Positions 58,500 through 64,000 of a stretch of 64,000 nt of DNA are shown here, in pieces; within the stretch, counting starts at the first letter, position 1, and each line of letters begins with the position of its first letter. Both the position numbers and the translations under genes were made by a program. The stretch spans positions 5,766,001-5,830,000 of the forward strand of contig NZ_VFOZ01000001.1 in NCBI RefSeq assembly GCF_006716425.1. Direction: 5' to 3'. The notes under the pieces are model-generated. The model was not told the origin of the DNA, ran no database searches, and saw only the letters and a program-made list of their open reading frames with translations. Source of the DNA: Actinoallomurus bryophytorum (GTDB lineage: Bacteria > Actinomycetota > Actinomycetes > Streptosporangiales > Streptosporangiaceae).

Positions 58500-58575
58500 C
58501 CTGGCGTACATCCTGCTGACAGTGGCGATCTTCGCGCTGTTCGGCCTGGTCGTGAAGGCGGTGGAACGGCTTTGA
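58492..58575 (+). CDS. 27-residue KdpF-like single-helix membrane peptide
   Basis: Starts MADLAYILLTVAIFALFGLV and ends with a basic KAVERL tail, a single membrane helix. It overlaps the previous stop by 8 nt and lies 39 bp before kdpF. Similar tiny ORFs precede kdpF in actinomycetes. It may be a second KdpF-like lipid-mimic subunit. Confidence 0.65.
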   Translation: MADLAYILLTVAIFALFGLVVKAVERL

Positions 58576-58614
58576 GCCGCGACCGAACCCCACGTGACGA
58601 GCGATGAGGGCGCG

Positions 58615-58704
58615 ATGAGTGCAGAGAACCTGATCGGGCTGATCCTCTCCGTCGTCCTCTTCGTCTTCCTGATCGCCGCCCTACTGTTCCCGGAGCGCTT
58701 CTAG
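58615..58704 (+). CDS. kdpF: Potassium-transporting ATPase subunit KdpF
   Basis: 29 residues, a single helix beginning MSAENLIGLILSVVLFVFLI and ending with the family LFPERF tail. KdpF stabilises the KdpA-KdpB interface like a lipid. The stop is followed directly by the kdpA ATG. Confidence 0.9.
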   Translation: MSAENLIGLILSVVLFVFLIAALLFPERF

Positions 58705-60366
58705 ATGAGTACAACGACCGCGGGGATCCTGTTCGCCGGATCCCTCGTGCTCGCTCTGGCCCTGGCCTACCGGCCGCTGGGCGACTACATGTACCGGGTC
58801 TTCACCGGCGTGCGGCACTCGCGCCCGGAGAGACTGATCTACCGGCTGATCGGCGTGAGGCCGGACGCCGAGCAGACCTGGAGTGTCTACGCCCGCAGCG
58901 TGCTCGCCTTCTCGGCGATCTCGATCCTGTTCCTGTACGGCCTGCAGCGCCTGCAGAACCACCTGCTGCTCAGCCTCGGCTTCAAGCCGGTCATGACGCA
59001 CCAGGCATGGAACACCGCCATCAGCTTCACCACCAACACCAACTGGCAGTCCTACTCCGGCGAGTCGACCATGGGCCATCTGGTGCAGATGGCCGGGCTC
59101 GCCGTGCAGAACTTCGTGTCCGCCTCCGTTGGTATCGCCGTCGCGATCGTCTTGATCCGGGGGTTCGCCCGCAAGCGGACCGACCACCTCGGCAACTTCT
59201 GGGTGGACCTGATCCGTGCCAACCTGCGGATCCTGCTGCCGCTCGCCGTCGTCAGCGCGATCGTCTTGATCGCGGGCGGCGCGGTGCAGAACTTCCACGA
59301 CCCGCACACCGTCCAGACCCTGGCCGGCGCCAAGCAGTCGATCACCGGCGGCCCGGTGGCCTCCCAGGAGGCGATCAAGGAGCTCGGCACCAACGGCGGT
59401 GGCTTCTACAACGCCAACTCCGCGCACCCGTTCGAGAACCCGACGACCTGGACGAACTGGATCGAGATCTTCCTGCTGGCCGTCGTCAGCTTCAGCCTGC
59501 CCCGGACGTTCGGCCGGATGGTCGGCAGCAACAAGCAGGGCTACGCGATCGTCTCGGTGATGGCGACCCTCGCGGTCCTCAGCATGACGCTGATCATGTC
59601 GTTCCAGCTCATGCACCACGGGACCGTCCCGACCGCCATCGGCTCGTCCATGGAGGGCGTCGAGACGAGGTTCGGCGTGGCCAACTCGGCGACCTTTGCG
59701 GACCTCACCACTCTTACTTCTACTGGCGCCGTCAACTCCTTCCACGACTCGTACACGAGCCTCGGCGGCATGATGACGATGTTCAACATGATGCTCGGCG
59801 AGGTCGCGCCGGGCGGTACCGGCTCGGGCCTGTACGGGTTGCTCATCCTCGCGGTGATCACGGTGTTCGTCGCCGGTCTGATGGTCGGCCGTACGCCGGA
59901 GTACCTCGGCAAGAAGATCAGCAGCCGTGAGATCAAGTTCGCCGCGACCTACTTCCTGATCACCCCGATCTGCGTCCTCGTCGGCACCGCCTTCGCGATG
60001 GGGCTCCCGGGTGAGCGCGCGAGCATGCTGAACACCGGCCCGCACGGGCTCTCGGAGGTGCTGTACGCCTTCACGTCGGCGTCCAACAACAACGGCTCGG
60101 CGTTCGCCGGCATCACCGTCAACACGACCTGGTACGACACGGCCCTCGGCCTGGCGATGGTGTTCGGGCGGTTCCTGCCGATCATCTTCGTCCTCGCCCT
60201 GGCCGGGTCCCTGGCACGTCAGGGGCTGACCCCGGCGTCGGAGGGCACCCTGCCCACCCATCGTCCCCAGTTCGTCGCGATGGTCGCGGGCGTCACGGTC
60301 ATCCTCGTCGCTCTCACCTTCCTCCCGGCGCTCGCGCTCGGGCCGTTGGCCGAAGGAATCCACTAA
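58705..60366 (+). CDS. kdpA: Potassium-transporting ATPase subunit KdpA
   Basis: 553 residues. The K-channel-like subunit of the KdpFABC pump, with ten helices and four selectivity-filter loops: [12 protein letters not shown], the [16 protein letters not shown] loop, [12 protein letters not shown] and [13 protein letters not shown]. It shows normal length and no disruption. The operon continues with kdpB directly abutting (60366/60367). Confidence 0.97.
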   Translation: MSTTTAGILFAGSLVLALALAYRPLGDYMYRVFTGVRHSRPERLIYRLIGVRPDAEQTWSVYARSVLAFSAISILFLYGLQRLQNHLLLSLGFKPVMTHQAWNTAISFTTNTNWQSYSGESTMGHLVQMAGLAVQNFVSASVGIAVAIVLIRGFARKRTDHLGNFWVDLIRANLRILLPLAVVSAIVLIAGGAVQNFHDPHTVQTLAGAKQSITGGPVASQEAIKELGTNGGGFYNANSAHPFENPTTWTNWIEIFLLAVVSFSLPRTFGRMVGSNKQGYAIVSVMATLAVLSMTLIMSFQLMHHGTVPTAIGSSMEGVETRFGVANSATFADLTTLTSTGAVNSFHDSYTSLGGMMTMFNMMLGEVAPGGTGSGLYGLLILAVITVFVAGLMVGRTPEYLGKKISSREIKFAATYFLITPICVLVGTAFAMGLPGERASMLNTGPHGLSEVLYAFTSASNNNGSAFAGITVNTTWYDTALGLAMVFGRFLPIIFVLALAGSLARQGLTPASEGTLPTHRPQFVAMVAGVTVILVALTFLPALALGPLAEGIH

Positions 60367-62541
60367 ATGTCCACGCAAGTCATGGAAGCGCAGAGCGCCG
60401 CTCCGGAGGCCCCGAGCTCGTCGGGTGGCCGGGTGCAGGGCGGTCTGCTCGACCCCAAGCAGCTCTTCAGATCGCTGCCCGGCGCGGTGAGGAAGCTCGA
60501 TCCGCGCACGATGTGGCGCAACCCGGTGATGTTCATCGTCGAGATCGGCGCGGTCTGGAGCACGGTCCTGGCCGTCGCCGAACCCAGCTGGTTCGCCTGG
60601 CTGATCGTGGCCTGGCTCTGGCTGACGGTGATCTTCGCCAACCTGGCCGAGGCCGTCGCCGAGGGGCGCGGCAAGGCACAGGCCGACGCCCTGCGAAGGG
60701 CCAAGACCGACACGATGGCGCGCCGGCTGACCGGCTGGAAGCCGGGCAGCGCCGCGGAAGAGGAGGCGGTGCCGGCGCCGCGGCTCCGGCAGGGCGACCA
60801 TGTCGTCGTCGAGGCGGGCCAGATCATCCCCGGCGACGGTGACGTCGTCGAGGGCATCGCCAGCGTCGACGAGTCGGCCATCACCGGCGAGTCGGCCCCG
60901 GTCATCCGGGAGTCCGGCGGTGACCGCAGCGCGGTCACCGGCGGCACCAAGGTGCTGTCCGACCGGATCGTCGTGAAGATCACCCAGAAGCCGGGTGAGA
61001 GCTTCATCGACAAGATGATCGCGCTGGTGGAGGGCGCGAACCGGCAGAAGACGCCCAACGAGATCGCCCTCAACATCCTGCTCGCCTCACTGACGATCAT
61101 CTTCGTGATGGCGGTCGCCACGCTGCAGCCGCTGGCGATCTTCTCCAAGGCGAACCAGCCGGGCGTGCCGGACTCCCTGTCCCTGAACGCGCACGGCGTC
61201 ACCGGCATCGTGATGGTCTCGCTGCTGGTCTGCCTGATCCCGACGACGATCGGGGCGCTGCTGAGCGCGATCGGCATCGCCGGCATGGACCGGCTCGTCC
61301 AGCGGAACGTGCTGGCGATGAGCGGCCGCGCCGTGGAGGCGGCCGGGGACGTGGACACCCTGCTGCTGGACAAGACGGGCACGATCACGCTCGGCAACCG
61401 GCAGGCGGCGGAGTTCACCCCCGTCGACGGGGTCACCGAGCAGCGGCTCGCGGACGCGGCGCAGCTGTCCAGCCTCGCGGACGAGACGCCCGAGGGGCGC
61501 TCGATCGTGGTGTTCGCCAAGACCGAGTACGGGCTGCGGGAGCGTACGCCGGGGGAGCTCGCCCACGCGACGTGGATCGAGTTCACCGCCCAGACCCGCA
61601 TGTCCGGGGTCGACCTGGCCGAGGGGAGCGAGGGCCGGTCACTGCGCAAGGGCGCGGCGACCGCGGTGATGAAGTGGGTCCGCGACAACGGCGGCCACCC
61701 GACCGACGAGGTCGGCCACATCGTGGACGGCATCTCGGCCGGCGGCGGCACGCCTCTCGTGGTCGGCGAGGTCGTCTACGAGGAGCAGGGCACCACCGCG
61801 CACGTGCTCGGGGTGATCCACCTCAAGGACGTCGTCAAGGCCGGCATGCGCGAGCGCTTCGACGAGATGCGCGCCATGGGCATCCGTACCGTGATGATCA
61901 CGGGCGACAACCCGCTGACGGCCAAGGCCATCGCGGACGAGGCCGGGGTGGACGACTTCCTGGCCGAGGCCAAGCCCGAGGACAAGATGGCCCTGATCAA
62001 GAAGGAGCAGGAGGGCGGCAAGCTCGTCGCCATGACCGGGGACGGCACCAACGACGCGCCCGCGCTCGCGCAGGCCGACGTCGGGGTGGCGATGAACACC
62101 GGAACGTCGGCCGCCAAGGAGGCCGGCAACATGGTCGACCTCGACTCCAACCCGACGAAGCTCATCGAGATCGTGGAGATCGGCAAGCAGCTGCTGATCA
62201 CCCGGGGCGCGCTGACGACGTTCTCGATCGCCAACGACATCGCCAAGTACTTCGCGATCATCCCGGCGATGTTCGCGGTGGTCTACCCGGGCCTGGACAG
62301 GCTCAACGTCATGCGGCTCCACAGCCCGCAGTCGGCGATCCTGTCCGCGGTCATCTTCAACGCGATCGTCATCGTCGCGCTGATCCCGCTCGCTCTGCGC
62401 GGGGTGAAGTACCGCCCCTCCAGCGCGTCCAAGCTCCTGTCCCGCAACCTCTACCTGTACGGCGTGGGCGGCATCGTCGCGCCCTTCGTCGGCATCAAGA
62501 TCATCGACCTGCTCATCCAGTTCCTTCCGGGGATGTCCTGA
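60367..62541 (+). CDS. kdpB: Potassium-transporting ATPase subunit KdpB
   Basis: A 724-residue P-type ATPase. It contains the phosphorylation motif [13 protein letters not shown], the TGES-type [11 protein letters not shown] actuator, [15 protein letters not shown], and a cytoplasmic N-domain. It energises K+ uptake through KdpA. It has a longer, soluble N-terminal 25-residue lead ([20 protein letters not shown]) than the E. coli protein. Confidence 0.97.
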   Translation: MSTQVMEAQSAAPEAPSSSGGRVQGGLLDPKQLFRSLPGAVRKLDPRTMWRNPVMFIVEIGAVWSTVLAVAEPSWFAWLIVAWLWLTVIFANLAEAVAEGRGKAQADALRRAKTDTMARRLTGWKPGSAAEEEAVPAPRLRQGDHVVVEAGQIIPGDGDVVEGIASVDESAITGESAPVIRESGGDRSAVTGGTKVLSDRIVVKITQKPGESFIDKMIALVEGANRQKTPNEIALNILLASLTIIFVMAVATLQPLAIFSKANQPGVPDSLSLNAHGVTGIVMVSLLVCLIPTTIGALLSAIGIAGMDRLVQRNVLAMSGRAVEAAGDVDTLLLDKTGTITLGNRQAAEFTPVDGVTEQRLADAAQLSSLADETPEGRSIVVFAKTEYGLRERTPGELAHATWIEFTAQTRMSGVDLAEGSEGRSLRKGAATAVMKWVRDNGGHPTDEVGHIVDGISAGGGTPLVVGEVVYEEQGTTAHVLGVIHLKDVVKAGMRERFDEMRAMGIRTVMITGDNPLTAKAIADEAGVDDFLAEAKPEDKMALIKKEQEGGKLVAMTGDGTNDAPALAQADVGVAMNTGTSAAKEAGNMVDLDSNPTKLIEIVEIGKQLLITRGALTTFSIANDIAKYFAIIPAMFAVVYPGLDRLNVMRLHSPQSAILSAVIFNAIVIVALIPLALRGVKYRPSSASKLLSRNLYLYGVGGIVAPFVGIKIIDLLIQFLPGMS

Positions 62542-62542
62542 C

Positions 62543-63463
62543 ATGCGTCTGCCAAGTTGGCTCCGCCAGCACCTAGCCGCCCTGCGCGCCCTCCTGGTCC
62601 TGACCGTGATCCTGGGGATCGTCTACCCGGTCGCGATCTGGGTCGTGGCCTTCATCCCGGGCCTGCACGGCAACGCCGAGGGATCGATGATCAAGGCCGC
62701 CGACGGCAAGGTCGTCGGCAGCCGGATCATCGGCCAGGCCTTCACGGACTCGGACGGGAACGCGCTCAAGCAGTACTTCCAGAGCCGGCCTTCGGACGCC
62801 GGTGACGGCTATGACCCGACCGCCACGGCCGCGGGCAACCTCGGCCCGGAGAGCATCGTCGACACGCTGCCCGACCCGAAGCTCGTCGCGGCCGGCAAGG
62901 AGGACGAGAACGCCAAGACGAGCCTGCTCACCCAGGTCTGCACGCGCAGTGCCGACGTCGCCAAGCTGGAGGGCGTGGACGGATCCCGTCCGTTCTGCAC
63001 CCCCGGTGGCGTGGGCGCGGTACTGGCGCTCATCGGTCCCCGCGACCGGCAGGGGCACGTGACGCACCCGACCCAGGTGATCAGTCTCAACGAGGAGTGC
63101 GGTGTGGTGAACACGCCGTTCGTAGCGGCCTACAAGGGCGTCGCCGTCCAGTGCGCGAAGTACGGTGAGGACTACACCAAGGGTGAGGTCGTGCCGATCC
63201 GGGGCGGCGCCCCGGCCCACCCGACGGTGCCCGCCGACGCCGTGACGGCCAGCGGCAGCGGCCTGGACCCGCACATCTCACCGGCGTACGCACGGCTCCA
63301 GGCACCGCGGATCGCCAAGACGCGCGGCGTCCCCGAGACGCAGGTGCTCCAGGCGATCAAGGACAACGAGGACGGGCGGGTGCTCGGCTTCATCGGCGAC
63401 CCACGCGTCAACGTCCTGAAGCTCAACATCGAACTGGACAAGAAATATCCGTTCCGCGGATGA
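62543..63463 (+). CDS. kdpC: Potassium-transporting ATPase subunit KdpC (extended form)
   Basis: 306 residues, about 100 more than the usual 190-200. N-terminal helix (LRALLVLTVILGIVYPVAIWVV) and core FQSRPSDAGDGYDPTATAAGNLGPES are standard. Standard C-terminal segments (GLDPHISPAYARLQAPRIAKTR and LNIELDKKYP) are preserved. The extra portion in the middle (about residues 130-220) contains four cysteines (TQVCTRSADV, PFCTPGG, EECGVVN, VQCAKYG) and is likely an actinobacterial insertion. ATG 2 nt after kdpB. Confidence 0.93.
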   Translation: MRLPSWLRQHLAALRALLVLTVILGIVYPVAIWVVAFIPGLHGNAEGSMIKAADGKVVGSRIIGQAFTDSDGNALKQYFQSRPSDAGDGYDPTATAAGNLGPESIVDTLPDPKLVAAGKEDENAKTSLLTQVCTRSADVAKLEGVDGSRPFCTPGGVGAVLALIGPRDRQGHVTHPTQVISLNEECGVVNTPFVAAYKGVAVQCAKYGEDYTKGEVVPIRGGAPAHPTVPADAVTASGSGLDPHISPAYARLQAPRIAKTRGVPETQVLQAIKDNEDGRVLGFIGDPRVNVLKLNIELDKKYPFRG

Positions 63464-63520
63464 GGACCGGGACGCGGCGCGTCTTCACCGGAGCGCGCCG
63501 CGTCTCACCGGAGGAGTGAT

Positions 63521-64000
63521 GTGGCCATGACGCGCGGGCGGCTTCGCGTCTACCTGGGGGCCGCCCCCGGCGTGGGCAAGACCTACGCCATGCTCGGCGA
63601 GGGTCAGCGGCGGTACGGCCGCGGCACCGACGTGGTCGTCGGGTTCGTGGAGTGCCACGGCCGTCCCCGCACCCTCGAGCTCCTCGAAGGGCTGGAGACG
63701 GTCCACCGCAAGACGATGGAGTACCGCGGCGCGACCTTCACCGAGCTGGACGCCGGCGCCGTCATCGCGCGCGCCCCCCAGGTCGCGCTGATCGACGAGC
63801 TGGCGCACACCAACGTGCCGGGGTCGCGCCACGACAAGCGCTGGCAGGACATCGAGGACATCCTCGAGGCCGGCATCGACGTGATCACCACGCTGAACAT
63901 CCAGCACCTGGACTCGCTCAACGACGTCGTCGAGCAGATCACCGGAGTGCCGCAGCGCGAGACCGTGCCGGATGAGGTCGTACGCCGCGCCGACCAGGTC
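63521..64000 (+). CDS. kdpD: Sensor kinase KdpD, 5' part
   Basis: The gene runs off the window; 160 codons are visible, the N-terminal KdpD ATP-binding domain. Visible are Walker-A-like LGAAPGVGKTYAML, VVGFVECHGRPRTLELL, Walker-B-like VALIDELAHTNVPGSRHDKRW and TLNIQHLDSLNDVVEQITG. GTG at 63521 is chosen because GGAGG lies 6 nt upstream; an in-frame ATG two codons later is possible. KdpD senses low K+ or turgor and phosphorylates KdpE to activate kdpFABC. Confidence 0.93.
   Translation, partial: MAMTRGRLRVYLGAAPGVGKTYAMLGEGQRRYGRGTDVVVGFVECHGRPRTLELLEGLETVHRKTMEYRGATFTELDAGAVIARAPQVALIDELAHTNVPGSRHDKRWQDIEDILEAGIDVITTLNIQHLDSLNDVVEQITGVPQRETVPDEVVRRADQV

Overview
High-GC actinomycete chromosome. 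The core genes point to a sporulating or filamentous actinobacterium, and Streptosporangiales/Thermomonosporaceae-like is my best guess (inference). They include a fused RNase H/phosphatase followed by rnpB, the FtsZ regulator SepH, ValS, coproporphyrin ferrochelatase, and dUTPase next to a DUF3710 gene. GTG starts, very GC-rich third positions, SARP regulation, receptor-type Ser/Thr kinases and large secreted hydrolases fit this. No CRISPR array, rRNA or tRNA was seen.

Layout. 1-2.1 kb: 3' end of the RNase H/acid phosphatase gene, RNase P RNA, and a scar with a tyrosine-integrase remnant. 2.1-10.5 kb: aldo/keto reductase, a wrecked TetR gene, tautomerase, GNAT, epoxide hydrolase, GrpB protein, a membrane-anchored low-complexity protein, a PEBP-like lipoprotein and MarR. 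10.8-16 kb: a large SARP-ATPase-TPR regulator convergent with a DrrAB-type ABC exporter whose two genes are linked by a 24-codon micro-ORF. 16-19 kb: Dps, catalase and a divergent Fur-family regulator with two operator palindromes (peroxide and iron defence). 19-29 kb: SepH, sugar-lactone oxidase, lytic transglycosylase, ferrochelatase, inositol monophosphatase, an IS481 element with a visible 6-bp target duplication, and a two-component system. 29-37 kb: chitinase, two tandem receptor kinases (one fused to a peptide-binding-protein domain), DUF4193, a membrane protein, and a 1.35-kb gene-free repeat island. 37-42 kb: DUF4235, ValS, an SDR and TetR pair. 41.7-44.8 kb: a tightly overlapping six-gene operon resembling mau (methylamine dehydrogenase maturation) genes but without the heavy chain. 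45-51 kb: AI-2E transporter, Dut, DUF3710, Uma2, YeiH and LysR pair, secreted LPVTG-ended protein. 51.4-55.6 kb: giant secreted sedolisin with Kelch repeats. 56-57.7 kb: an IS110 element inserted in a species-specific composite repeat. 57.9-64 kb: kdp potassium-uptake operon (membrane protein, KdpF-like peptide, kdpF, A, B, C, start of kdpD).

The least explained system is the mau-like operon: an unknown cytoplasmic protein, MauE, a MauD-like thioredoxin, a Tat-exported ten-cysteine MauA-like protein, a 58-residue membrane microprotein and a polytopic membrane protein, all translationally coupled. It keeps the mauE-mauD-mauA order but has no MADH heavy chain, MauG or copper-protein acceptor nearby. 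It therefore looks like a repurposed oxidative-folding and export cassette for a cysteine-rich exoprotein. The second notable observation is a composite repeat present at 26.4 kb and 56.0 kb. Comparing the two copies resolves the exact ends of the IS110 element and its CT(GG) core, and leaves a structured non-coding end where a bridge RNA would be expected.
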